NCBI GenBank assembly: GCA_905193145.1
Contig: CAJJNP010000023.1
Coordinates: 1-28,129, forward strand
Direction: 5' to 3'
DNA length: 28,129 bases
From: an uncultured Odoribacter sp.
GTDB lineage: Bacteria; Bacteroidota; Bacteroidia; Bacteroidales; Marinifilaceae
Below the pieces are notes generated by a model. The model was not told the DNA's origin and did no database searches. It was given only the letters and a program-made list of their open reading frames with translations. Both the position numbers and the translations under genes were made by a program. This document shows positions 8,892-16,199 of this stretch, one piece after another; position 1 is the first letter of the stretch; each line of letters begins with the position of its first letter.

Positions 8892-10859
8892 ATGTTGATG
8901 AATAGAATCCGGATAATTATATTTTTTTTGTTGTTGGCAACGATGACTGTCAAAGCTCAGTGGAACACCGGCAGTATGCTGCGGATGGGGCAGAATGCCA
9001 TCTATTTTGACGACTATGTGAGTGCTATTGAGAATTTTAACGGAATTATCCGGGTGAAACCCTATTTGTCGGAGCCTTACTTTTTTCGGGGGCTTGCCAA
9101 GCAGAATCTGGACGACCACGAAGGGGCTTTGTCTGACTTTACAAAGGCTTTGGAATTGAATCCCAATTATTTTCATGCCTATCTCTATCGGGGGGTGGCA
9201 TTGAGCAGTATGCAGCGTTTTGAGGAGGCCCTGGAGGATTTCAATGAGGCTATCTCGCTCGATCCTGCCGCGGCGTATGCTTATGCCTATCGAGGAATGA
9301 CGGAGGCTGCCATGGGCAGGTATAAGGAGGCTGAACGCGACTATTCCAAAGCATTGATGTTGGACGACCAGTTGCTGGCTGCTTATCTGAACCGAGCCAT
9401 GGTGCGTGAAAAGCTGGAAAAGTGGGAAGGGGCCATGGCCGACTGCAATGCGGCAATCCGTCTGAATATGTTTTCCGATGATGCCTACGGATTGCGCGGA
9501 TATCTCCATTACCAGCAAAAGGATTATCACAATGCCATTGAGGATTTTAACCGTGCCTTGAAAGCCAATCCGGAAAACAAACGCATTCTGATGAGCCGCG
9601 CCATGGTGTGGTATGAGATGAAAAAGTATCCGGAGACTCTGGCAGACTATTCCAAAGTGATAGATATAGACAGTAATTACATTTATGCTTACTACAACCG
9701 TGCGCTTTTGCGGGCAGAGGTGGGCGAGACCAACGCTGCCATCAGCGACTTGGACAAGGTGGTGGAAATGAATCCGGACAATATCCTTATATTTTTCAAT
9801 CGCGGATTGCTGAAAATGGAAATCAAGGACTGGTATGGTGCATACGATGATTTCACCGAGAGTATCCGTCTGTATCCTGATTTTGTGAAGGCCTATCTGG
9901 TGCGTTCGGCTGTAGACGAGGAGCTTAACCGGATGGAGGAGGCGGAAAAAGACCGTTATGCAGCCATGCGGATTATGGACCGTTACAAGCGGATGAAGGC
10001 AGGTGACAGAAATGCGCTGGTCGATACGACAGCCAATTTCCGCAAGTTGATAGACATCAATGCCCGTCAGGACGAAGTGCGGGATGTCATAAACGGACGG
10101 GTGCAGGACAAGCGTGTCATCATCGAATTGCAGGAGGTCTTTTTTGTTCAGTATCTGAGTCTGGATTCTTTGCGGAGCGGTAAGGTACAATATTACAATA
10201 AGCATATCATGGCTTATAATCAGGCTCACAATTACCGTCCTTCGATTACCGTGTGCAACAAGCGTCCGGTCTATCCGGAGGGCTTTGTGCAGACAAATAT
10301 CGGCGAATTGTCGGCCCGTATATCCGGGACGGAAAAGGCAGACGACTATCTGTTGCGTGGCGGTTTTTATCTGAGCAGCGGCGACTATCCGGCGGCAATC
10401 GCCGACTTTTCTGCAATCACTGCCCGTGAACCGGACAATCTGCTGGCATTGTTCAATCTGGCAAATGCGCGGATGATGATGTATGATTATATTGAATCTG
10501 TCGATGACAAGACTCCGCGTGTGGTGGGTGAGCGTCCCAACGAGATTCGGAAGGTGGATTATTCGCTTGTACTGGAAGGTTATCGCAGGTGTCTGGAAAT
10601 CGACCCTGATTTCGTGTTTGCCCGTTTCAATATTGGAAATGTCTATGCCAAGAACGGCGAAATAGACAAGGCGATAGAGGTCTATACACAAGTTATCCGA
10701 CAGGATAGGGAATTAGCGGAAGCCTATTTCAACCGCGGTCTGTTGTATATATACATCGGTCAGAAGGCTCAGGCGAGCGCTGATCTCAGCAAGGCCGGCG
10801 AGTTGGGCATCACAAGTGCATATAACATCATCAAGCGTTATTGTCGGGAGGAAGAGTAG
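8892..10859 (+). CDS. Secreted tetratricopeptide repeat protein
   Basis: 655 residues from the ATG at 8892 (an ATG two codons later is equally possible). A signal peptide ends near VKAQ. The mature chain is a run of TPR units of about 34 residues in two blocks: roughly nine between ~20 and ~330 (for example AYLYRGVALSSMQRFEEALE, AYYNRALLRAEVGETNAAIS) and four more from ~475 to the end (DYLLRGGFYLSSGDYPAAIA, AEAYFNRGLLYIYIGQKAQA). Between the blocks, ~365-470, lies a non-TPR segment starting DRYKRMKAGDRNALVDTTAN. It is a periplasmic or surface scaffold for protein-protein contacts; the partner is unknown. Its 3' end was copied, with a 184-bp internal deletion, next to the second nuclease gene downstream. 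Confidence 0.88.
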   Translation: MLMNRIRIIIFFLLLATMTVKAQWNTGSMLRMGQNAIYFDDYVSAIENFNGIIRVKPYLSEPYFFRGLAKQNLDDHEGALSDFTKALELNPNYFHAYLYRGVALSSMQRFEEALEDFNEAISLDPAAAYAYAYRGMTEAAMGRYKEAERDYSKALMLDDQLLAAYLNRAMVREKLEKWEGAMADCNAAIRLNMFSDDAYGLRGYLHYQQKDYHNAIEDFNRALKANPENKRILMSRAMVWYEMKKYPETLADYSKVIDIDSNYIYAYYNRALLRAEVGETNAAISDLDKVVEMNPDNILIFFNRGLLKMEIKDWYGAYDDFTESIRLYPDFVKAYLVRSAVDEELNRMEEAEKDRYAAMRIMDRYKRMKAGDRNALVDTTANFRKLIDINARQDEVRDVINGRVQDKRVIIELQEVFFVQYLSLDSLRSGKVQYYNKHIMAYNQAHNYRPSITVCNKRPVYPEGFVQTNIGELSARISGTEKADDYLLRGGFYLSSGDYPAAIADFSAITAREPDNLLALFNLANARMMMYDYIESVDDKTPRVVGERPNEIRKVDYSLVLEGYRRCLEIDPDFVFARFNIGNVYAKNGEIDKAIEVYTQVIRQDRELAEAYFNRGLLYIYIGQKAQASADLSKAGELGITSAYNIIKRYCREEE

Positions 10860-10959
10860 GGACGGACGGCTATGATGCAAGTCTGAAATGCAATGAATTA
10901 TATCGAATGTCATCATGTTGCAGAGAAAGTCGCCGGTGTGATATTGTCGTTAAAACGGG

Positions 10960-10990
10960 TTTGAAAATCCGGTAACTTTTTCTAACTTTG
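10960..10990 (+). promoter_or_regulatory. Promoter for the first Rpn nuclease gene
   Basis: TTTG (10960-10963), exactly 19 nt, then TAACTTTG (10983-10990): a full Bacteroides primary-sigma promoter. The ATG at 11013 follows after 22 nt. Confidence 0.8.
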
Positions 10991-11012
10991 CAATAACATA
11001 AAAACTAAAGCC

Positions 11013-11969
11013 ATGTTCAGGGGAAATGAAATTATCCGATTTGACTGGGCGATGAAACGCCTGTTGCGCCAGAAAGCAAACTTTGTGGTGCTGGAGAGTT
11101 TTTTGAGCGAATTGTTGGGTGATAAAATCAAAATTCACCGCATTCTGGAAAGTGAGGGAAACAAGGAAAACGCGGACGACAAGTTCAATCGGGTGGATAT
11201 TTTAGCTGAAAACATGAAAGGGGAACTGATCATCATCGAGGTCCAAAATACGCGGGAGTTGTATTATTTCCAACGGATGCTTTACGGCACGGCAAAGGCA
11301 GTGACGGAATATATGCATGAGGGATCGCGCTATTCCGAGGTGAAAAAGGTGTATTCGGTGAACATTGTATATTTCGACCTGGGACAGGGAGAGGATTACA
11401 TCTACCACGGGAAATCGGTGTTTACCGGCATGCACACGGGGGACATCCTGAAGTTGTCAAGGAAGCAGCAAGAGGTGTTTGTCCAAGAAAATGCGGGGGA
11501 TATTTTTCCGGAGTATTACGTGTTGCGGGTAAATGAGTTCAACCGACATGCCACCACTCCTTTGGACGAATGGATCGATTTCCTGAAATCCGGTAGGATT
11601 GACAAAGATACCCAAGTGGAAGGGTTGAAGGCTGCCCACGAATGTCTGCGGGTCTCTATGCTCTCCGATACGGAACGTCTTGCCTATGACCATTACCTGG
11701 ACAATATGCGGGTGCAATGGGATGTTCTGACCACTGCCCGCATCGAAGGGAAAGACGAAGGGTTTGCGGAGGGAAAAGCAGAAGGGTTTGCGGAAGGGAG
11801 AGCGGAAGGGAGAGCAGAAGGGAGAGCAGAAGGAAGAGCAGAAGGAAGAGCAGAAGGAGAACGGCAGAAACAATTGGAAATTGCCCGTGGGATGAAAGGG
11901 AAAGGTCTGCCGACGGATTTGATTGCAGAATTAACAAAACTGCCCAAAGAAGAAATACTCGAATTATAG
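11013..11969 (+). CDS. Rpn-family PD-(D/E)XK nuclease (recombination-promoting nuclease/putative transposase), copy 1
   Basis: 318 residues, cytoplasmic, no signal peptide. Residues ~5-225 match the PD-(D/E)XK nuclease-type family often annotated 'Rpn family recombination-promoting nuclease/putative transposase'. Asp62 (RVDILAEN) and Glu76-Val-Gln78 (IIIEVQN) supply the D...ExQ form of the active site, after an N-terminal FDWAMKRLL segment usual for the family. The tail (~240-285) is a low-complexity EGxAEG repeat coded by 12-bp units, followed by EIARGMKGKGLPTDLIAELTKL, also typical. Family members cleave DNA and promote RecA-independent recombination; the role here is not shown. It has a full promoter and is followed by a nearly identical tandem copy. 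Confidence 0.88.
   Translation: MFRGNEIIRFDWAMKRLLRQKANFVVLESFLSELLGDKIKIHRILESEGNKENADDKFNRVDILAENMKGELIIIEVQNTRELYYFQRMLYGTAKAVTEYMHEGSRYSEVKKVYSVNIVYFDLGQGEDYIYHGKSVFTGMHTGDILKLSRKQQEVFVQENAGDIFPEYYVLRVNEFNRHATTPLDEWIDFLKSGRIDKDTQVEGLKAAHECLRVSMLSDTERLAYDHYLDNMRVQWDVLTTARIEGKDEGFAEGKAEGFAEGRAEGRAEGRAEGRAEGRAEGERQKQLEIARGMKGKGLPTDLIAELTKLPKEEILEL
11799..11858 (+). repeat. 12-bp minisatellite, five units, in the nuclease gene
   Basis: Five perfect or near-perfect copies of AGAGCAGAAGGR, coding GRAE units. The other nuclease copy has only one such unit (13213-13224). The unit is a multiple of 3, so copy changes keep the frame and alter only tail length (16 residues between the two genes). 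Confidence 0.9.
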
Positions 11970-12045
11970 GCTCGGCGTAATCGTGTCAATCACTAATACT
12001 GTTCCTTTTGACAATATGCGATATACTTGTACCGCTTCCGGTTTG

Positions 12046-12273
12046 ATTGTTCAATCTGGCAAATGCGCGGATGATGATGTATGATTATATCGAATCTGTC
12101 GACGACAAGACTCCGCGAGTGGTGGGTGAGCGTCCCAACGAGATTCGGAAGGTGGGTTGTATATATACATCGGTCAGAAGGCTCAGGCGAGCGCCGACCT
12201 CAGCAAGGCCGGCGAGTTGGGCATCACGAGTGCATATAACATCATCAAGCGTTATTGTCGGGAGGAAGAGTAG
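12046..12273 (+). pseudogene. Fragment of the TPR gene 3' end
   Basis: Copy of 10448-10859 with 184 bp missing: the text runs to the position equivalent to 10557 and resumes at the equivalent of 10742. The missing length is not a multiple of three, so the frame breaks. The remnant still ends in the codons for IKRYCREEE and the stop. It has no signal peptide or promoter and was probably carried along with the nuclease gene. Confidence 0.85.
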
Positions 12274-12373
12274 GGACGGACGGCTATGATGCAAGTCTGA
12301 AATGCAATGAATTATATCGAATGTCATCATGTTGCAGAGAAAGTCGCCGGTGTGATATTGTCGTTAAAACGGG

Positions 12374-12404
12374 TTTGAAAATCCGGTAACTTTTTCTAAC
12401 TTTG
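12374..12404 (+). promoter_or_regulatory. Promoter for the second Rpn nuclease gene
   Basis: Identical to the promoter at 10960: TTTG, 19 nt, TAACTTTG. ATG follows at 12427. Confidence 0.8.
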
Positions 12405-12426
12405 CAATAACATAAAAACTAAAGCC

Positions 12427-13335
12427 ATGTTCAGGGGAAATGAAATTATCCGATTTGACTGGGCGATGAAACGCCTGTTGCGCCAGAAAGCAAACTTTGT
12501 GGTGCTGGAGAGTTTTTTGAGCGAATTGTTGGGTGATAAAATCAAAATTCACCGCATTCTGGAAAGTGAGGGAAACAAGGAAAACGCGGACGACAAGTTC
12601 AATCGGGTGGATATTTTAGCTGAAAACATGAAAGGGGAACTGATCATCATCGAGGTCCAAAATACGCGGGAGTTGTATTATTTCCAACGGATGCTTTACG
12701 GCACGGCAAAGGCAGTGACGGAATATATGCATGAGGGATCGCGCTATTCCGAGGTGAAAAAGGTGTATTCGGTGAACATTGTATATTTCGACCTGGGACA
12801 GGGAGAGGATTACATCTACCACGGGAAATCGGTGTTTACCGGCATGCACACGGGGGACATCCTGAAGTTGTCAAGGAAGCAGCAAGAGGTGTTTGTCCAA
12901 GAAAATGCGGGGGATATTTTTCCGGAGTATTACGTGTTGCGGGTAAATGAGTTCAACCGACATGCCACCACTCCTTTGGACGAATGGATCGATTTCCTGA
13001 AATCCGGTAGGATTGACAAAGATACCCAAGTGGAAGGGTTGAAGGCTGCCCACGAATGTCTGCGGGTCTCTATGCTCTCCGATACGGAACGTCTTGCCTA
13101 TGACCATTACCTGGACAATATGCGGGTGCAATGGGATGTTCTGACCACTGCCCGCATCGAAGGGAAAGACGAAGGGTTTGCGGAGGGAAAAGCAGAAGGG
13201 TTTGCAGAAGGGAGAGCAGAAGGAGAACGGCAAAAACAATTGGAAATTGCCCGTGGGATGAAAGGGAAAGGTCTGCCAACGGATTTGATTGCAGAATTAA
13301 CAAAACTGCCAAAAGAAGAAATACTCGAATTATAG
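12427..13335 (+). CDS. Rpn-family PD-(D/E)XK nuclease, copy 2
   Basis: 302 residues, identical to copy 1 through the nuclease domain (Asp62, Glu76, Gln78 kept) and again in the C-terminal KGLPTDLIAELTKL segment. The only length change is four fewer GRAE units in the tail. The DNA differs at a handful of mostly silent sites clustered after the repeat tract. Its own promoter copy is intact, so both genes could be expressed. Such nearly exact tandem copies can recombine with each other. Confidence 0.88.
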   Translation: MFRGNEIIRFDWAMKRLLRQKANFVVLESFLSELLGDKIKIHRILESEGNKENADDKFNRVDILAENMKGELIIIEVQNTRELYYFQRMLYGTAKAVTEYMHEGSRYSEVKKVYSVNIVYFDLGQGEDYIYHGKSVFTGMHTGDILKLSRKQQEVFVQENAGDIFPEYYVLRVNEFNRHATTPLDEWIDFLKSGRIDKDTQVEGLKAAHECLRVSMLSDTERLAYDHYLDNMRVQWDVLTTARIEGKDEGFAEGKAEGFAEGRAEGERQKQLEIARGMKGKGLPTDLIAELTKLPKEEILEL

Positions 13336-13454
13336 GCTTGGCGTAATCGTGTCAATCACTAATACTGTTCCTTTTGACAATATGCTAGCAACCGTTTGAT
13401 TTTTATTTTCAATTGATAATATGTTTCTTTGTGTAAATGATTAAAACTGAAATC

Positions 13455-13559
13455 ATGAAGAAACTAAAATTTTTAGTGGCATCGCTTTTATTATTACTAT
13501 TGTTTAATTATTATAAAGGTATAAGGTCGTGTTTAAGATTATATGTTTTTTTGTATTGA
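13455..13559 (+). pseudogene. NVEALT peptide gene reduced to its signal segment (cassette 1)
   Basis: The ATG at 13455 opens MKKLKFLVASLLLL, matching the start of the intact peptides at 23178 and 27255; about 26 bases around GTGGCATCGCTTTTATT are identical in all three. After LFNYYKG the text leaves the family: the NVEALT motif and core are missing and the frame stops at 13559, inside the next gene. A deletion that joined the leader to the start of the propeller gene explains this best. The 34-residue product may still be made, but it would be only a membrane-inserting segment. Confidence 0.7.
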
Positions 13560-14632
13560 TATTTGCATTTTTTGCTTGTAGTCATAGAAATAAAGATATC
13601 GATTATTTGAATGGGAATATGGTATCTTTCAGTAAAGATAGTGTTCGAACACAGAAAATGAAAAGTTATGCTATTGGTGTGGCGAATTGTGGCTATGGGA
13701 TGTTTTCTGTATATGATTCTTTATTGATATTTTGGAATCCCAATATCCCTGATCATTTTTTTTGTATATATAGTGTGGATACAGAAAAAGAGCTAGGCTT
13801 CTTTTGTAATAAAGGACGAGGGCATAATGAGTTTTTTTCGATTGGACCTATAAATCAATTATTTCAAACAGAAGATGATTTGAAAACTGTTGTTTGTGAT
13901 TATAATGCAAAGAAAATATATAATTGGAATATAAGCCAGTCAATCTTAAAGCACAATACAGTATTTGATACGATTGTTTCCTATAAGCATTTGGAGAATA
14001 TAATGAATTCGATGGTGAATGATTTGTTTTATTTATCAGAAAATGTTTATCTTGCTAAAATGAATTCGTTGTATTTTGAGGAAAGTGAAAAATTACTTTC
14101 TTATTATCAAAAGTGGGAGATGGCAGATAATAAGATTGGTGATTTATCTTTATATAAGGGAGTTGTAGTAGGAAATGAAAAAGAATATGAACAACTTAGA
14201 GGTAGAACCTATTCAGTTGATGTGATAAAACCGGATGGAACAAAGGTGGTTCAGGCAATGCGAGAAGTTCCTCAGATTAATATAATAGATATAAAAACTG
14301 GTCAGACAACTTTTTACCGGCTTTCGGATATTTCTGAAACTTCAATTTTTGGTAAGGAAAGCGGTAATAATGTTTATTATAATAGTGTTCAGGCTGATGA
14401 TAAATATATCTATGCGACATATTGGGGAAAAAAGCAATGGGAGGTAGGACCGGGAAGCAAGTCTCCTTGTATTCGTTTGATTCATGTGTTTGATTGGGAT
14501 GGTAATTTATTGTATGAATTGGAAGCAGATCGTCCATTTTTTAGAATAGCTTTAGATCCGATAAGAAATCGATTATATACCGCAGATTTAAATACGGATG
14601 AAATGTATTATCTTGATTTGAATGAATTTTAG
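13529..14632 (+). CDS. TolB-like six-bladed beta-propeller lipoprotein (BF3164-like), cassette 1
   Basis: 367 residues. The N-terminus MFKIICFFVLIFAFFACSH is a lipoprotein signal with Cys17. The only start that keeps it is GTG at 13529; there is no ATG, and the peptide-gene remnant overlaps, so the natural start may have been damaged by the deletion upstream. The body has repeated propeller strands, and the closing blade CIRLIHVFDWDGNLLYELEA ... NRLYTADLNTDEMYYLDL is the hallmark of the BF3164-like/TolB-like family that accompanies NVEALT peptides. The coding region is markedly AT-rich beside the TPR and nuclease genes, which suggests separate origin. Role unknown; binding of the cognate peptide at the envelope is a reasonable guess. 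Confidence 0.8.
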   Translation: MFKIICFFVLIFAFFACSHRNKDIDYLNGNMVSFSKDSVRTQKMKSYAIGVANCGYGMFSVYDSLLIFWNPNIPDHFFCIYSVDTEKELGFFCNKGRGHNEFFSIGPINQLFQTEDDLKTVVCDYNAKKIYNWNISQSILKHNTVFDTIVSYKHLENIMNSMVNDLFYLSENVYLAKMNSLYFEESEKLLSYYQKWEMADNKIGDLSLYKGVVVGNEKEYEQLRGRTYSVDVIKPDGTKVVQAMREVPQINIIDIKTGQTTFYRLSDISETSIFGKESGNNVYYNSVQADDKYIYATYWGKKQWEVGPGSKSPCIRLIHVFDWDGNLLYELEADRPFFRIALDPIRNRLYTADLNTDEMYYLDLNEF

Positions 14633-14708
14633 CTTTTTGCAAGAAATATATTTTGTTGTCCCTTTGAAATGCGCCAACCAAAGCAGGCAGTGGGGATAGT
14701 AATCGATT

Positions 14709-15185
14709 TTGCAAAAGATGTTCATGATGCTTGGACGTGCTGAGAAAGCCGGCAGCGGTGTGGATAAGATTGTGAGTGGATGGAAATATCTGGGTTGGCC
14801 GCTTCCTACTGTTGCGGAAGAAATACGACCGGACTATGTGGTGCTGACCATGCTGTTGGATACGGAACCCGACAAGAAAACGACACAAGAAAACGACACA
14901 AGAAAACGACACAGGAAAACGACACAGGAAAACCCGACAAGAAAGTCCAATAAGCAGGCATTGCGGAGGGAGCAAATCTTGGAGTTCTGCATTGAGCCAA
15001 AGTCGTTATCTGACATCATGCAGCATTTGGGGCTGAAAGCCCGAAAAAATATGATGAATGTCTATATCAATCCGATGATTAGTGCTGGGGTGTTGGAAAT
15101 GACGGAGCCAGACAATCCTACAAGCCGTAATCAGATGTATGTGGCGGTGAGGGAGGATATTTTCTTGAAGGCGACAAATGCTTGA
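14709..15185 (+). pseudogene. C-terminal fragment of an AlbA_2/Schlafen-type ATP-binding regulator
   Basis: The text QKMFMMLGRAEKAGSGVDKIVSGW is the conserved end of the ATPase-like part of the Bacteroidetes 'ATP-binding/putative DNA-binding (AlbA_2)' proteins. A winged-helix-like tail follows (ILEFCIEPKSLSDIMQHLGL ... VYINPMISAGVLEMTEPDNP). Full family members have several hundred residues; here the N-terminal AlbA_2 and ATPase parts are absent and no good start exists (first codon TTG). So this is a 5'-truncated remnant. The joint between the two parts contains an out-of-frame 13-bp repeat. Confidence 0.7.
14868..14941 (+). repeat. 13-bp tandem repeat inside the regulator fragment
   Basis: Four units of AAAACGACACARG (14877-14928) plus a diverged fifth (14929-14941), bounded on both sides by CCCGACAAG. 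The unit is not a multiple of three, so the same DNA is read as KTTQEN, DTRKRHR and again KTTQEN. Gain or loss of a unit would shift the frame. Confidence 0.9.
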
Positions 15186-15328
15186 AAAAAAGCCATTGCA
15201 GCATCCAGTCGTGTGTATATGAAGGAGTGACAATGTCAGAGGCTGAAAGATTTATGGAGGCAAATGTGGAAGCGTTGATGCGCGGAGCAAGTGGTGGAGG
15301 AAGTGAATATAAACTCCAACGAGAGTGA
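15182..15328 (+). pseudogene. Remnant NVEALT peptide gene (cassette 2)
   Basis: From about 15219 the DNA matches the intact peptide genes closely and codes YEGVTMSEAERFMEANVEALM followed by RGASGGGSEYKLQRE and a stop. The hydrophobic export segment is gone: the frame upstream can be opened only by a TTG at 15182, giving a polar KKSHCSIQSC start, or by the internal ATG at 15233. NVEALT is changed to NVEALM and the core is short and has no Cys. It lies directly after the regulator fragment and is followed by a broken lipoprotein start. Confidence 0.75.
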
Positions 15329-15347
15329 GAATTTGTGATATTTTTTT

Positions 15348-15404
15348 ATGAGAAAGATATTATTTTTGTTGGTGATTTTAAATCAAGCTTGTGGCATTTT
15401 ATGA
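15348..15404 (+). pseudogene. Broken lipoprotein start, propeller remnant (cassette 2)
   Basis: An ATG at 15348 opens MRKILFLLVILNQACGIL, a lipoprotein-like signal (QAC), then stops after 18 residues. Its place 19 nt after an NVEALT gene is where every other cassette has its propeller lipoprotein, so this is most likely the 5' tip of a lost propeller gene. The two-component genes start just beyond. Confidence 0.55.
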
Positions 15405-15418
15405 GTCAATACCAATTA

Positions 15419-16195
15419 TCAGACTTTATGACATGAATACACATTATGCCTTAGGATTGAACGAACAGCATCTTTCAGAGTTGTATGTTTTTGATTTGTA
15501 GCAGACGTTGCGTCTGTCAGGATATAGCCGTCGCCGGTGTATTTCAGGGTCAGGGAGGGGTCGTCTTTCAGAAGGGTGCGGACATGGCTGGCATATTTCT
15601 TGAGTTCCGGGTCCTTGTTCATGCTGGCATTTCCCCAAATTCCCTGGACGAGATATTCCCGTTCTGCCACTTCGTTTCTTTTGGCGCATAACAGTTGCAG
15701 CATGCGCCCGTCTGTAGGCTTGACCTCTGTCCGACTGCCGTCTATTGTGAGAATCCTTGTGGCTGCCTGGTAAGTGGTGTGTTCCGACAATCGGAAGAGG
15801 TGGGGTGTCTGTTTGTGTTGCAGAATCTTGGTGCGGATATGGTTCAGGTGGGCAACCAGTACTTCCGGCGACCGCTCTTTGCAGACAAATTCATCGGCTC
15901 CGGCATCCAGTATGGCAATCTCCTTGGCTGGTTCGCTGTGGGTGGTGTAAACGATGATATGGGTCTGTGTATCATGCTCCCTGACAAGACGTGTCACTTC
16001 CAGTCCGTCTTTCTCCGGCATGTCGAGGTCGAGCAGCAGAAGATCGGGGCGGTTCTCTCTGTATGCGTTCCAGGCTTGTGCTCCGTCTGCTGTTGTTTTT
16101 ACTTCAAAACCTTCTTTTTCAAGAATGTGTTTGGTCAGTTCGGCACAGAGGGTATCGTCTTCAGCGTATAATATTTTAATCTTCTGTTCGTCCAT
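15419..16195 (-). CDS. OmpR-type response regulator
   Basis: 258 residues from the ATG at 16195 (MDEQKIKILYAEDD). A longer frame exists but starts inside the kinase gene and is unsupported. Residues 1-120 form a receiver domain: acidic pair in AEDD (11-14) and phospho-acceptor Asp56 in LLLLDLDMPEKDG. Thr/Ser and Lys positions follow (IVYTTHSE, FVCKERS). Residues ~140-235 form a winged-helix DNA-binding domain ending GDGYIL. The gene follows the kinase gene by 4 nt. It is probably a transcription activator or repressor; its nearest candidate target is the divergent cassette 3 and its own operon through the TTTGCAAC motifs at 17560-17602 (inference). Sequence differs from what I know of RprY, so no symbol is given. 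Confidence 0.88.
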   Translation of the reverse strand: MDEQKIKILYAEDDTLCAELTKHILEKEGFEVKTTADGAQAWNAYRENRPDLLLLDLDMPEKDGLEVTRLVREHDTQTHIIVYTTHSEPAKEIAILDAGADEFVCKERSPEVLVAHLNHIRTKILQHKQTPHLFRLSEHTTYQAATRILTIDGSRTEVKPTDGRMLQLLCAKRNEVAEREYLVQGIWGNASMNKDPELKKYASHVRTLLKDDPSLTLKYTGDGYILTDATSATNQKHTTLKDAVRSILRHNVYSCHKV

Positions 16196-16199
16196 GTTG

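Larger units (their letters stand above)
10448..12019 (+). repeat. Tandem duplication, left copy (TPR 3' end + nuclease gene)
   Basis: This stretch recurs at 12046-13385. The match begins inside the TPR gene and ends after the nuclease gene in the shared text AATACTGTTCCTTTTGACAA plus TATGC. The right copy lacks bases equivalent to 10558-10741 and four 12-bp units of the nuclease tail. By eye, the promoter and nuclease body are identical; silent differences occur in the TPR part and several substitutions near the nuclease 3' end. Confidence 0.9.
12046..13385 (+). repeat. Tandem duplication, right copy
   Basis: Second copy of 10448-12019 (see there). It carries the broken TPR fragment, the same promoter and the second nuclease gene. 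The 26 bases between the two copies (12020-12045) show no further structure. Confidence 0.9.

Noticed and set aside
8874..10691. 605-residue open frame on the minus strand opposite the TPR gene
   Set aside because: It mirrors the TPR codons, is rich in His, Ile and Gln, has no signal or family motif, and the plus-strand gene has a clear promoter, signal peptide and repeats.
11799..11858. Possible CRISPR or protein-binding repeat array
   Set aside because: 12-bp in-frame coding repeat with no spacers; explained by the low-complexity tail common in this nuclease family.
10448..13385. Insertion sequence with the Rpn gene as transposase
   Set aside because: No terminal inverted repeats or target-site duplication were found. 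The copies are in direct tandem and include part of the neighbouring TPR gene, so this is a segmental duplication.
14868..14941. Possible CRISPR array
   Set aside because: Units are 13 bp and contiguous without spacers, inside a coding remnant. No cas genes are present.
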